Source: Gudongella sp046224405 (lineage in GTDB: Bacteria; Bacillota; Clostridia; Tissierellales; Tissierellaceae). Taken from it: 51,739 bases of DNA. This document shows positions 26,978-35,931 of this stretch, one piece after another (position 1 is the first letter of the stretch; the number at the start of each line of letters is the position of its first letter). The translations under genes were made by a program, and so were the position numbers. The stretch lies in contig NZ_JBJXRK010000015.1 in the NCBI RefSeq assembly GCF_046224405.1, forward strand, positions 1 through 51,739. The letters run 5' to 3'. Below the pieces are notes generated by a model. That model had not been told where the DNA came from. It ran no database searches and saw nothing but the letters and a program-made list of their open reading frames with translations.

Positions 26978-27781
26978 ATGATTGAACTGAACATGGATCT
27001 ATCGAATCAAAGACCTAAGGATGTAAGACAGCTATTTAGAACTGGAGAACTGATTAAGCCAACTTCAGGAATGTGCAGAGGTCATATCCAGGCTAACTTG
27101 GCTATTGTACCAAAGGATTTGGCATTTGACTTCTTGCTGTTCGCCCAAAGAAACCCCAAGCCATGTCCCATATTGGACGTAACTGATGTGGGTGATCCTG
27201 AACCTAAATTGATGGCACCTGGTGCAGATTTAAGGTATGATATTCCACTGTATAGGATTTACAAGCATGGAGAACTGGTTGACGAGGTTTCAAACCTAAA
27301 GGATTATTGGAGAGACGATCTTGTTGGATTCTTGCTGGGATGCAGCTTCTCATTCGAATCAGCAATGATAAATGCATCAATACCTATCAGGCACATAGAG
27401 GACAATCACAATGTTCCAATGTACATAACCGATATGGATTGTGTACCCGCTGGAAATTTCCACGGGAAGATGGTAGTCAGCATGAGACCTGTTCCCTATA
27501 ACCTGGTACCAAGAGCTGTACAGGCCACATCAAGATTTCCATCTGTCCATGGAGCTCCAATCCATATTGGGGACCCATCAAGGATTGGAATAAAGGATGT
27601 CAATAAACCGGACTTTGGAGATCCTTCCGTGATAAAGGATGGCGAGGTTCCAGTATTTTGGGCATGCGGTGTAACTCCGCAATCAATAGCCATGACAAGC
27701 AAGCCGGAGCTTATGATCACACATGCACCAGGACACATGTTCATATGTGATCCCAAGGATGAAGATCTGGCTGTATTGTAG
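26978..27781 (+). CDS. Putative hydro-lyase, DUF1445/YcsI family
   Basis: The product is 267 aa, the usual family length. Characteristic stretches: SGMCRGHIQANLAIVP (about 30), VGFLLGCSFSFESA (about 117), NVPMYITDMDC and SRFPSVHGAPIHIGDP (about 190). The family is annotated as D-glutamate cyclase or hydro-lyase and often lies near LamB/YcsF genes of oxoproline metabolism; none are nearby here. Ribosome site AGGAGGG before ATG 26978. The AhpD-like gene follows after 36 bases, probably on the same transcript. Confidence 0.9.
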   Translation: MIELNMDLSNQRPKDVRQLFRTGELIKPTSGMCRGHIQANLAIVPKDLAFDFLLFAQRNPKPCPILDVTDVGDPEPKLMAPGADLRYDIPLYRIYKHGELVDEVSNLKDYWRDDLVGFLLGCSFSFESAMINASIPIRHIEDNHNVPMYITDMDCVPAGNFHGKMVVSMRPVPYNLVPRAVQATSRFPSVHGAPIHIGDPSRIGIKDVNKPDFGDPSVIKDGEVPVFWACGVTPQSIAMTSKPELMITHAPGHMFICDPKDEDLAVL

Positions 27782-27817
27782 AAGCATAAATAAAATCAAA
27801 CAGAATGAAGGGTTAAA

Positions 27818-28399
27818 ATGGAGTTTGGAAGAAAGCTATATTCATTGGGAGAAATATACACAATACTATATAAAGGTATAAGGACTGCACCACTTATGTC
27901 AAAAGCGAGGCGCAAGGGCGAGATGAGCTCTGAATTTATGGAGAGGATCATGCTGGCTGTAACTGAGGTCAATGGATGTCCTCTTTGTTCTTATGCCCAT
28001 ACCAAAATGGCTCTTGAGGCTGGGATGAGCAACGAAGAAATTCACAACATGCTTTCGGGAGTCATGGAGGATGTACCAGAGGATGAACTGCAGGCTGTTA
28101 TGTTTGCACAGCATTATGCCGATTCAAGGGGAAAGCCTTCAAAGGAATCTTGGGACAGGGTTGTCCACAGCTATGGTAAAATTAAATCACAGGGTATACT
28201 TGGAGCCATTCGGGCGATTATGATGGGCAATGCCCTTGGAATACCTTGGGGTTCATTTTTAAACAGGTTTAAGGGAAAGCCCGATGAGAGGAGCAGCCTG
28301 GGCTATGAGTTGGCTGTAATTGTGGTCGGCAGTCTGATGGTACCAATTGCAATGGTTCATGCTCTGATAGGTTCAATTTTGAATAAAAGGGATGATTAA
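27818..28399 (+). CDS. AhpD/carboxymuconolactone decarboxylase-like protein with C-terminal membrane helix
   Basis: The product is 193 aa. The family's redox centre Cys-x2-Cys-x3-His is present in NGCPLCSYAHTKMAL (C54, C57, H61). AhpD-type proteins are thiol peroxidases/reductases. Unlike soluble AhpD, this one ends in a hydrophobic segment (about 163-185, LAVIVVGSLMVPIAMVHALI), suggesting membrane attachment. The start ATG 27818 has AAGGG 7 bases upstream. It shares a transcript with the DUF1445 gene and is closed by a strong terminator. Confidence 0.85.
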   Translation: MEFGRKLYSLGEIYTILYKGIRTAPLMSKARRKGEMSSEFMERIMLAVTEVNGCPLCSYAHTKMALEAGMSNEEIHNMLSGVMEDVPEDELQAVMFAQHYADSRGKPSKESWDRVVHSYGKIKSQGILGAIRAIMMGNALGIPWGSFLNRFKGKPDERSSLGYELAVIVVGSLMVPIAMVHALIGSILNKRDD

Positions 28400-28403
28400 T
28401 TTT

Positions 28404-28442
28404 AATCCCACCTCCAATAAGATCTTATTGGAGGTGGGATTT
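28404..28442. terminator. Terminator, strong hairpin
   Basis: The perfect stem AATCCCACCTCCAATAAG / CTTATTGGAGGTGGGATT is almost loop-free, and is followed by TTACTGC with little T-run. It works mainly as the end of the AhpD transcript. Confidence 0.7.
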
Positions 28443-28788
28443 ACTGCTTATGATCTATACTCACTGCATTCTACTGTTAAAATGTTTTCTTCTTCGGTTG
28501 TGGTATTACTTTAGACATTCTTATATGTCAATATATTGTTTACAGACTTATCAAATGATATACTGACTGTAAACATGTAGCTGAACAATTAGTAAAAAAA
28601 ATAGTATAGACAACAGCTGGAGGAAGAAAAATTCAACCAAGGTTTCTTGGAAGAGTTGTACAATATAATACTCAAAGTATATTGATTGCCTAATGGTAAG
28701 CGGTTCAATTCTGAGCTGGCGGAGGGATTTGTCGAGATGATGAGTATGGTAAAGTTACAATCATCAGAGTTCAAATCAGGAGGTTTTT
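28443..28788. other. 346-bp spacer and leader of the c-di-GMP gene
   Basis: It contains the promoter described separately and a leader of about 215 bases with a small hairpin (CCAAGGTTTCTTGG, about 28637-28650). No c-di-GMP riboswitch (GEMM) motif was recognised, and no reading frame with a ribosome site lies in the leader. Confidence 0.5.
28536..28574 (+). promoter_or_regulatory. Sigma-A promoter of the GGDEF/HD-GYP gene framed by an inverted repeat
   Basis: TTGTTT (28536-28541), a 17-base spacer, then TATACT (28559-28564). The perfect repeat GTTTACAG (28538-28545) / CTGTAAAC (28567-28574) overlaps the -35 and the base of the -10, a likely operator. Confidence 0.55.
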
Positions 28789-31494
28789 ATGGTCAAAAGT
28801 TATAAGGAAAATCAAATGCTAAAACTAAACAAGTATGCTAGGGAATATATTGAAAACAAGGATAACGAGGTGGACTATCAAAAGATCTCCCAACAGATGA
28901 AGGAATTTTCTGGTGCTGAATATGTAATGTTCGATATCTTTGATGAGAACGGCAAGGATTTCACCCTCGTTGGATTTGAAGGGAACAGAAATAACATAGA
29001 AAAAGCCATGGATATAATCGGATACAATATCCTTGGCAAGAAATTCAAATACGAGGAGGGTAGAAACGAGAAGTTTGAAAAATCAATAGTTACCAAGGTC
29101 GACTCCTTAAAAGAGCTTGTGGGCAGTGCATTGCCCAGTTCAGTAACATCAATATTGGAGAAAATATTTAAAATAGAGAGTATCCTTACAGTTATAATAA
29201 CAAAGGATGAGAAAACAATAGGTAACTTCATTTTGATATTCAATAAAGAGCAAATTGAAACCAGCGACGATATGCTGGAGCTATTTGCATCACAGGTTGG
29301 GTTATTCATAGACAAGAAAAAAATGGAACAGAGGAGTCAGGATTCCATCAATAGATTTCAGTCCCTATTGAAAAACAGTGTCAGCATAATTACCATTGTT
29401 GATGGTGAAGGGAATTATGTGGATGCTTCGGATAGTGCTGCAAGGCTAATAGGAGTAGATAGAGAGGAACTTATCGGGAAGAATTTCAAAGAAGTTGTTC
29501 CTGAAAAAAATGAAGAATTCATGAACACAATTTCAAGAATCAGAAAAACAAAAAAGCCTGTTTACAAGGAAGAATTCTACAAGGTCGACAATAAGGAAAT
29601 AGTTTATGAAAGCAGAGTTTTTCCTATAGAGGAAAAAGACAATGAGGTAGTACTTTTTGGTTCCATAGCCAATGATATAACTGAAAGAAAAAAAGCTGAG
29701 CAGGAATCAGTTCACTTCAACAACCTGATAAGATATATCTTGGAGCATACTCCAAGTGGTGTCGCAGTTCATGACAAGGATCTTAACTACATATACGTAA
29801 GTGAAAAATATCTGAAAAGCTATAATATTGAAAGAGAGGATGTTGTAGGTAAGCATCATTATGAAATTTTTCCTGATCTGCCTAAAAAGTGGAGAGATGT
29901 GCACAAGCGATCCTTAAAGGGAGAGGTTGTAAGTAAAGAAGAGGATCCCTACTACAGGGAAGACGGCAGTATTGATTGGACCAAGTGGGAATCAAGGCCC
30001 TGGTACAATAAAGATGGAGAAGTTGGTGGAATTATTATATATACGGATGTGATAACCCAACAAAAGGAAATGGAAGCACAGATTTACAAAGAAAGAGAGC
30101 AATTCAAGACTACCCTGCTGTCAGTCGGAGATGCAATAATTTCCACTGATAGGAATGGTCGAATCAACTTAATGAACAATGTGGCCGAAAAACTAACTGC
30201 TTGGTCCAAGGAAGAGGCATTTGACAAACCACTGGAAGAGGTCCTTAACATAATTAATGAACATACAAGGGAACACTGCGAAAATCCTGCAAAAAAAGCG
30301 TTGGAGTTGGGAAAAACCGTTGAGATGAAAGAGCACACACTACTTATATCAAAAGAAGGCAAGGAAATTCCAATAGAAGATAGTGCATCCCTAATAGAAG
30401 ATAGAAACGGAACTGTAACAGGCGTGGTTATAGTTTTTAGGGATTTTACTGAAAAAAGGGAGAGGCAGAAGGAGATTGAGTACTTGAATCTTCACGACCA
30501 TCTTACAGGTCTCTATAACAGAAGATTTTTTGAAGATGAAATGGAAAGACTTGATGTGGAAACAAATTTACCCCTTTCAGTTATAGTCATAGATGTAAAC
30601 GGATTGGTACTTATAAACGATGCCTTTGGACACAATAAAGGGGACGAAATTTTGATTAAATCTGCACAGGCAATAAGGAAGAGCCTAAGTTCTGAAGATA
30701 GGGTGTCAAGAATTGGAGGGGATGAGTTCTCTATAATCCTTCCAAGATGTGATAAGACTAGAACGGCTGAAATCGTGGAAAGGATTAAGGCGAATGTTGA
30801 AGAGGAATCAGAAGAAGGGATTCCGATATCTTTAGCCATAGGCTTTGATACCAAGACAGATTCAAGAACGGTCCTATCAGATGTGTTGAAAAAAGCGGAA
30901 AGCAGAATGTATACGAATAAAATATTCTCTGAGCAGAGTAAAAGAAGGGAAGTTATCCTTACCATGCTCTCCACATTGCATGAAAAGCATCCAAGAGAAG
31001 AGGAACACTCAAGAAGAGTCAGGGATCTTTCATATAGCTTGGGTAAAGCAATAGGATTGCAGGAAGATAGGTTGAATTTGCTAAAGACTGCTGGACTTCT
31101 TCATGATATTGGTAAAATTGCCATTGATTATTCAATTATTGAAAAGGCAGGTGCACTTACGGAAGAAGAATACACGGAAATTAAGAAACATCCTGAAATC
31201 GGTTATAGGATACTTAAATCTTCCATTGAATACGAGGATATCGCCAAAACGGTACTTTACCATCATGAAAAGATAGATGGAAGCGGTTATCCAAAAGGCA
31301 TAAAGAAGAATGAAATTCCTCTTGAATCCAAAATCATAAGCATTACAGATGCTTACGATGCCATGGTATCTTCACGGCCCTATAAGAAAAGCAAGTTTAC
31401 CAAGGAAGAAGCCATAACTGAGTTGAAAAGGTGTTCGGGAACTCAATTCGACCCTGAGATAGTTAAGATATTCGTTGATAAGGTCCTTGAATAG
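28789..31494 (+). CDS. Cyclic-di-GMP signalling protein: GAF, three PAS, GGDEF and HD-GYP domains
   Basis: The product is 901 aa. A GAF-like domain (about 20-180) is followed by PAS 1 (about 187-300, SVSIITIVDGEGNYVDAS), PAS 2 (about 305-425), PAS 3 (about 430-555, VGDAIISTDRNGRINLMN), GGDEF (about 560-715) and HD-GYP (about 725-900). The diguanylate cyclase motif is intact (RIGGDEF, 643-647); the RxxD inhibition site is absent (SSED in its place). The phosphodiesterase has HDIGK (771-775) and GSGYPKG (about 831). Both making and breaking c-di-GMP are therefore possible. No transmembrane segment is seen, so sensing is cytosolic. The start ATG has CAGGAGG 6 bases upstream. Monocistronic, with the promoter above. 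Confidence 0.95.
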   Translation: MVKSYKENQMLKLNKYAREYIENKDNEVDYQKISQQMKEFSGAEYVMFDIFDENGKDFTLVGFEGNRNNIEKAMDIIGYNILGKKFKYEEGRNEKFEKSIVTKVDSLKELVGSALPSSVTSILEKIFKIESILTVIITKDEKTIGNFILIFNKEQIETSDDMLELFASQVGLFIDKKKMEQRSQDSINRFQSLLKNSVSIITIVDGEGNYVDASDSAARLIGVDREELIGKNFKEVVPEKNEEFMNTISRIRKTKKPVYKEEFYKVDNKEIVYESRVFPIEEKDNEVVLFGSIANDITERKKAEQESVHFNNLIRYILEHTPSGVAVHDKDLNYIYVSEKYLKSYNIEREDVVGKHHYEIFPDLPKKWRDVHKRSLKGEVVSKEEDPYYREDGSIDWTKWESRPWYNKDGEVGGIIIYTDVITQQKEMEAQIYKEREQFKTTLLSVGDAIISTDRNGRINLMNNVAEKLTAWSKEEAFDKPLEEVLNIINEHTREHCENPAKKALELGKTVEMKEHTLLISKEGKEIPIEDSASLIEDRNGTVTGVVIVFRDFTEKRERQKEIEYLNLHDHLTGLYNRRFFEDEMERLDVETNLPLSVIVIDVNGLVLINDAFGHNKGDEILIKSAQAIRKSLSSEDRVSRIGGDEFSIILPRCDKTRTAEIVERIKANVEEESEEGIPISLAIGFDTKTDSRTVLSDVLKKAESRMYTNKIFSEQSKRREVILTMLSTLHEKHPREEEHSRRVRDLSYSLGKAIGLQEDRLNLLKTAGLLHDIGKIAIDYSIIEKAGALTEEEYTEIKKHPEIGYRILKSSIEYEDIAKTVLYHHEKIDGSGYPKGIKKNEIPLESKIISITDAYDAMVSSRPYKKSKFTKEEAITELKRCSGTQFDPEIVKIFVDKVLE

Positions 31495-31647
31495 CATAAT
31501 CTAGACCAAATGTATGTATTTACTTTTCCTATGTTATTGGAGTTAAAAGAGGGCTACAATTGCAACGGTTATTGCTCTTGCTGCTTTAGTATCTAGAATA
31601 GGAGAAGATTTGGTGTTACTCATTTAATGAGGAGTCGAAAATTATTT

Positions 31648-31866
31648 ATGGGAAAAAAGAAGAAAAAGAACAAGAAAGAAGATAAAGTTGAAATATGGAC
31701 CGAGGAGCAGTATGAGGATTACCTGAAAAGTCTTTATGGAATGGAGTTCATAGCAGGCTTCACTGAGAGTGGTGTTCCATTTGGAAGCTTTGAAGGAGAC
31801 GATTACAAACCTGGGATACCCGAGAAGGAAGACGAGCTAGATGAGGATGATGATTTGCCTTTTTAG
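31648..31866 (+). CDS. Small charged protein of unknown function
   Basis: The product is 72 aa: a lysine-rich start (MGKKKKKNKKEDK), a short central segment with SLYGMEFIAGFTESGVPFG, and an acidic end (DELDEDDDLPF). No family is recognised. The start at 31648 has GAGGAG 13 bases upstream; ATG 31627 is possible but lies before that site. It precedes the SNF2 gene by 67 bases and may be co-transcribed. Confidence 0.6.
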   Translation: MGKKKKKNKKEDKVEIWTEEQYEDYLKSLYGMEFIAGFTESGVPFGSFEGDDYKPGIPEKEDELDEDDDLPF

Positions 31867-31933
31867 GTGCTAATATAATAAAAATCTGAAATAGCTACCG
31901 GGTTAAAGAAAGCTATTAATGGGGGATTTGTAC

Positions 31934-34609
31934 ATGTCACTTAAGAAATCAGTTGGAGGAATAGAGCTTAACGCTTTCTTCATTCCGGAAGGATTTATAA
32001 TAGAGGAAACGCCAGAAGATATTGGGATATTAGGTCTTGATGAGAAAGATCCCCTTAAGAATTGGATACTGAGGTTTGACAGAAGCAAATACGAAGCCTT
32101 GTATCACCTTGGTTTCCTGGAGAAGGCCAAGTGGTTTTCACCTGCCCTTGGTTACCTTTATACCATTTCAGACCTTCTAATAAAGAAGCTGTCTCAACAA
32201 TCGGACATAGAACTCAGCCGGGAGTCTACTAAGGTGGAACTGAGTTCTGATGAGCTTGACAGGTTGATCGAAGGTGTGCCCTTTGTAATTGGCATGGAGT
32301 ACATTGATTCAAAATGGGTGGAAGTACTATGGAATAGATTGATGGTTGTTTTCCATAATGAAATCAAGGAGTATGATGGTACCGTTGCCAGGTATTTTGC
32401 AGAGTATAACTCAAATATAAATGTAGCTGGAAGAGTGTTTTTCCACCTGGTGGAAAACAAGGATGACCATTATCCTTTTGCATTTATGGCCACCTACTCA
32501 ACCAAACCGGAAAGGAGTAAAAAGGCACTGCACACTCCTTTAAAGAATGCCCTTGTGGAATACAAGGGTGATGATAAACTTCTCCTATCTTTGATGGCAA
32601 CAGTTATCAAGGCATCGGACAAGAGTCAGCTGATATCAGATTTAATGGAAAGTGGAGAACTTTTCTCTCCATTAAAATTCACTGCAGATGAGGCCTACAC
32701 ATTCCTGAAAGAGATCCCATTTTACGAAGAGGTGGGCATAATGTGCAGGGTGCCTGATTGGTGGAGGAAGAAAAGCAATGCAATTCAGCTTTCAGTGACT
32801 ATAGGAGAGAAAGAACCTTCTAAGGTAGGATTGGATGCAATTATGGACTTTTCTCCTACATTAAGGGTTGGGGAAGAAGAGCTCACTGAGAAGGAACTGA
32901 AGGAATTTTTGGAGATGGCAAAAGGATTGGTTCAGTATAAGGGCAAGTGGGTTGAAATAGACAGAGAAAAGCTGGAAGCTGCATTGGAGGCTTTTAATAG
33001 GGTTAAGGACCTTTCCGAAGGCGGAGTATTGTCTCTTGGGGATGCCATTAGAATGGAGCTAAGCATAGGTGACTACCTGGACATCTCCTCAGAGGAGCTA
33101 GAGGTATCAGTAACAAATGGACAGTGGTTAAGGGCTATGAAGGATACTCTGGCCAATCCAATGTACAAACAATCGATTGATACTGCACCTACGTTTCATG
33201 CAACCCTAAGGGAATATCAGCAGAAAGGATACCAGTGGCTGCACCAGATGTCACAATTCGGATTTGGTGCCTGCCTTGCAGATGATATGGGACTTGGCAA
33301 GACTGTACAGGTTATAGCTTTTCTGGAGTACTCCAGAGTCAACCGCGGAGGAAAGGGGTTGCTTGTAATCCCAGCTTCCCTGATTGGAAACTGGCAGAAT
33401 GAAATCGAGAAATTTGCACCTGACTTGAAGTATAAGATCCTACACAAAAGCGCGGGAGCCATTTCAATGGATATGGACCAAAATGATAGCACATTTCTGT
33501 ATATAACAACCTATGGGATGGTATCCAGGATGGATGATATCAGAGAAAGGAACTGGGATTACCTGATTCTGGATGAGGCTCAGGCAATAAAGAATCCCAG
33601 AACAAAGCAGACAAGGTCTGTAAAGGAGATATCCGCAAGTGTTAAGATTGCAATGACAGGTACACCTATTGAAAACCGCTTGGGGGACCTGTGGTCTCTA
33701 TTTGATTTTCTTAATCAGGGGCTGCTGGGGTCTTCGAAAGAGTTTACAACATTCGCAAAGGAGCTTGCTGAAGATGGAAGAGGCTATGCAAAACTGAGGA
33801 AGATGATTCAGCCCTTCATCCTTAGACGATTGAAGACAGACAAGAGTATCATCTCTGACCTTCCTGACAAGTTGGAGATAAACGAGTACTCCGCCCTGTC
33901 CAAAAAGCAGGTGGCTCTTTACAGGCAGCTGGTTGACAAGATAGCATCAACTCTTGAATCCTCTGAAGGGATTGAAAGGAAAGGACTTATACTGTCCAGC
34001 ATCGTGAAATTCAAGCAGATCTGCAATCATCCGGATCAGTATCTGGGTAGAGAGGAGTTCAAGCCTGAGAATAGCGGAAAGTTTGAACTACTTGGAGAAA
34101 TATGTGAAACTATCCACGAAAAAAGGGAGAGGGTCATTGTCTTCACCCAGTTCAAGGAGATGACCGACCCGATTTCAGACTTTCTTGAGGGAATATTCCA
34201 GAGGGAGGGCCTGGTGCTGCATGGGGGCACACCTGTAAAAAAAAGGAAGGAAATGGTTGAGAAGTTCAATGGAGAACATTACGTTCCGTATATGGTTCTT
34301 TCACTTAAAGCAGGAGGAGTTGGACTTAACCTTACAGCTGCCAATCATGTGATTCATTTTGACAGATGGTGGAATCCGGCTGTTGAGAATCAGGCCACAG
34401 ACAGGGCATTCCGCATCGGTCAAAATAAGAATGTCATGGTACACAAGTTTGTAACAAGGGGAACAGTTGAGGAGAAGATAGATGCAATGATAGCGGAGAA
34501 GCAAAGGATTGCAGGTGACATTCTAAGCTCCAGTGGAGAACAGTGGATTACAGAGTTTGACAATGATCAGCTTATGGAGCTATTTTTGTTGGGTGGTGAT
34601 GTGAAATGA
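31934..34609 (+). CDS. SNF2-family helicase
   Basis: The product is 891 aa. The N-terminal 400 residues are the bacterial SNF2-associated region. Walker A is DDMGLGKTVQ (about 450), motif II is LDEAQAIKN (about 545, DEAQ type), motif III is TGTPIENRLGDLWS (about 576) and the second RecA domain includes GGVGLNLTAANHVIHFDRWW (about 792-811) and TDRAFRIGQ. It is a DNA translocase, often paired with a SWIM-domain protein as here: the next gene overlaps it by 4 bases (ATGA). The start ATG 31934 has GGGGGA 8 bases upstream and is preferred over ATG 31919. Role uncertain: DNA repair or chromosome metabolism. Confidence 0.93.
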   Translation: MSLKKSVGGIELNAFFIPEGFIIEETPEDIGILGLDEKDPLKNWILRFDRSKYEALYHLGFLEKAKWFSPALGYLYTISDLLIKKLSQQSDIELSRESTKVELSSDELDRLIEGVPFVIGMEYIDSKWVEVLWNRLMVVFHNEIKEYDGTVARYFAEYNSNINVAGRVFFHLVENKDDHYPFAFMATYSTKPERSKKALHTPLKNALVEYKGDDKLLLSLMATVIKASDKSQLISDLMESGELFSPLKFTADEAYTFLKEIPFYEEVGIMCRVPDWWRKKSNAIQLSVTIGEKEPSKVGLDAIMDFSPTLRVGEEELTEKELKEFLEMAKGLVQYKGKWVEIDREKLEAALEAFNRVKDLSEGGVLSLGDAIRMELSIGDYLDISSEELEVSVTNGQWLRAMKDTLANPMYKQSIDTAPTFHATLREYQQKGYQWLHQMSQFGFGACLADDMGLGKTVQVIAFLEYSRVNRGGKGLLVIPASLIGNWQNEIEKFAPDLKYKILHKSAGAISMDMDQNDSTFLYITTYGMVSRMDDIRERNWDYLILDEAQAIKNPRTKQTRSVKEISASVKIAMTGTPIENRLGDLWSLFDFLNQGLLGSSKEFTTFAKELAEDGRGYAKLRKMIQPFILRRLKTDKSIISDLPDKLEINEYSALSKKQVALYRQLVDKIASTLESSEGIERKGLILSSIVKFKQICNHPDQYLGREEFKPENSGKFELLGEICETIHEKRERVIVFTQFKEMTDPISDFLEGIFQREGLVLHGGTPVKKRKEMVEKFNGEHYVPYMVLSLKAGGVGLNLTAANHVIHFDRWWNPAVENQATDRAFRIGQNKNVMVHKFVTRGTVEEKIDAMIAEKQRIAGDILSSSGEQWITEFDNDQLMELFLLGGDVK

Positions 34610-35322
34610 GTCGGAACGATTATCCTAAACAGCCCTCGGTAGCTGAGAAGAAGGCTAGAGCTAAGAAGGCACTGGAGAAGCTGCGAAAGAAGAATCCAGA
34701 TATCGAGCCTGTGATAATTGAGGGAAGGACTCTTGCCAGAAACTGGTGGGGTAAGGCATGGAACCAAAACCTGGAAAGTTATGCGGACTACAGCAACAGG
34801 ATTGAAAGAGGAAGAAGCTATGTCAGAAACAATGCTGTGCTGGACCTTAGGATATCGAAAGGTTCAGTTCTGGCTCTGGTGCAAGGAAGCGGCTCAAAGC
34901 AGTACTCAGTTAGAATCGAGATTGATACCTTGAGCAGCGAAAAATGGGACCGGGTTACGGAAATATGCAACAATAGGATTGAAACCCTTGAACAGCTGGT
35001 CGATGGTAAATTTCCCAAGGAACTTGAGGTTCTCTTTACTGAAAAGAAGTATGGACTCTTTCCTTCACCTGGTGAAATTCGTTTTGGCTGCAGTTGCCCG
35101 GACTGGGCAGTTATGTGTAAACACGTGGCAGCAGTTCTTTATGGAATAGGATCCAGACTGGATGCTGACCCTATGCTTTTCTTTGAGCTAAGGGACATCG
35201 ATGGGCAGGAACTAGTGAAAAAGTCTATGGAGCGAAAATTAGATAACATGCTTAAAAATGCGGGCAAAAGGAGCAAAAGGGAAATTGATACTGAAGATGT
35301 GAATGATTTATTTGGGCTATAG
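34606..35322 (+). CDS. SWIM zinc-finger protein
   Basis: The product is 238 aa. The SWIM motif CSCPDWAVMCKHVAAVLY lies at about 162-179 (CxC...CxH zinc ligands). The N-terminal half is charged and helical, with a short conserved-looking segment WWGKAWNQNLE. SWIM proteins of this type are regularly encoded next to SNF2 helicases and probably bind nucleic acid or the helicase. Its ATG overlaps the helicase stop, so the two are translated together. Confidence 0.9.
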   Translation: MSRNDYPKQPSVAEKKARAKKALEKLRKKNPDIEPVIIEGRTLARNWWGKAWNQNLESYADYSNRIERGRSYVRNNAVLDLRISKGSVLALVQGSGSKQYSVRIEIDTLSSEKWDRVTEICNNRIETLEQLVDGKFPKELEVLFTEKKYGLFPSPGEIRFGCSCPDWAVMCKHVAAVLYGIGSRLDADPMLFFELRDIDGQELVKKSMERKLDNMLKNAGKRSKREIDTEDVNDLFGL

Positions 35323-35368
35323 AGTCTGAGAGACAATAGTTACAGAGGTCATTTAAAAAGACATAACC

Positions 35369-35402
35369 AAAGGCTACCAGGAAAAAGATCCTGGTAGCCT
35401 TT
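35369..35402. terminator. Terminator shared by SNF2/SWIM and DUF302 genes
   Basis: The stem AAAGGCTACCAGGA / TCCTGGTAGCCTTT has a 6-base loop and a T-tract on the + side. It lies between convergent genes and could serve both. Confidence 0.85.
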
Positions 35403-35442
35403 GATATACTGTACAAATGATCTCATTTAATTTTACTCTACC

Positions 35443-35829
35443 TTACTTGGCATCCTCCATGGCTGCCATCAAGTCTTTTTCGATATTAGATGCAATCTCA
35501 GATAGTTTGCCATCATCAAAGGCCTTCATTAGTTCAGTTGGTCTTAGAAGACCCAGAAAGACTGTTCCCTTATCCTCATATACCGCCATCTTGCAAGGGA
35601 GGAACAGACCCGCTTCCATATTGGTTTCCAGAATATCCTTGGCCTGCTTGGGGTTGCATACCTCAAGAACCTTAAAATTTCCCTGGAAATCCAGTCCTTT
35701 GCTTTTTAATGTCTCCTCGAAATCCATTTCCCATAACAATCCAAAGCTTCTTTCCTTTAGACTTTTCTTTAATGCTTCCAATACTTCTTCATAACTTTTT
35801 CCGGTCTTTACTTTATATTGGATGTTTAT
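35443..35829 (-). CDS. DUF302 family protein with apparent AUA start codon
   Basis: The product is 128 aa if read from ATA 35829. The residues INIQYKVKTGKSYEEVLEAL fit the usual DUF302 N-terminus, followed by GLLWEMDFEETLKSKGL and LEVCNPKQAKDILETNMEAG and a C-terminal LLRPTELM. The function of DUF302 is unknown; some bind small ligands or haem. The expected start sits 6 bases after a perfect AGGAGG (35836-35841), but the codon there is ATA. A TAG lies just before it and no ATG/GTG follows at a suitable place; TTG 35781 would remove 16 conserved residues and has no ribosome site. So either AUA is used or the start has mutated. Confidence 0.78.
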   Translation of the reverse strand: MNIQYKVKTGKSYEEVLEALKKSLKERSFGLLWEMDFEETLKSKGLDFQGNFKVLEVCNPKQAKDILETNMEAGLFLPCKMAVYEDKGTVFLGLLRPTELMKAFDDGKLSEIASNIEKDLMAAMEDAK

Positions 35830-35931
35830 CTAAATCCTCCTTTAAATATTTTCTATACTTATACAATGCATACCCAGGAGAGGTATATTCAATCAATCCT
35901 AACTACAATGTGAATGATTAAGTTTTTTTAA

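Noticed and set aside
28575..28788. c-di-GMP riboswitch in the leader of the GGDEF/HD-GYP gene
   Set aside because: None of the conserved GEMM segments (such as CACG...CAAACC or the GGGACGCAAAGCC region) is present.
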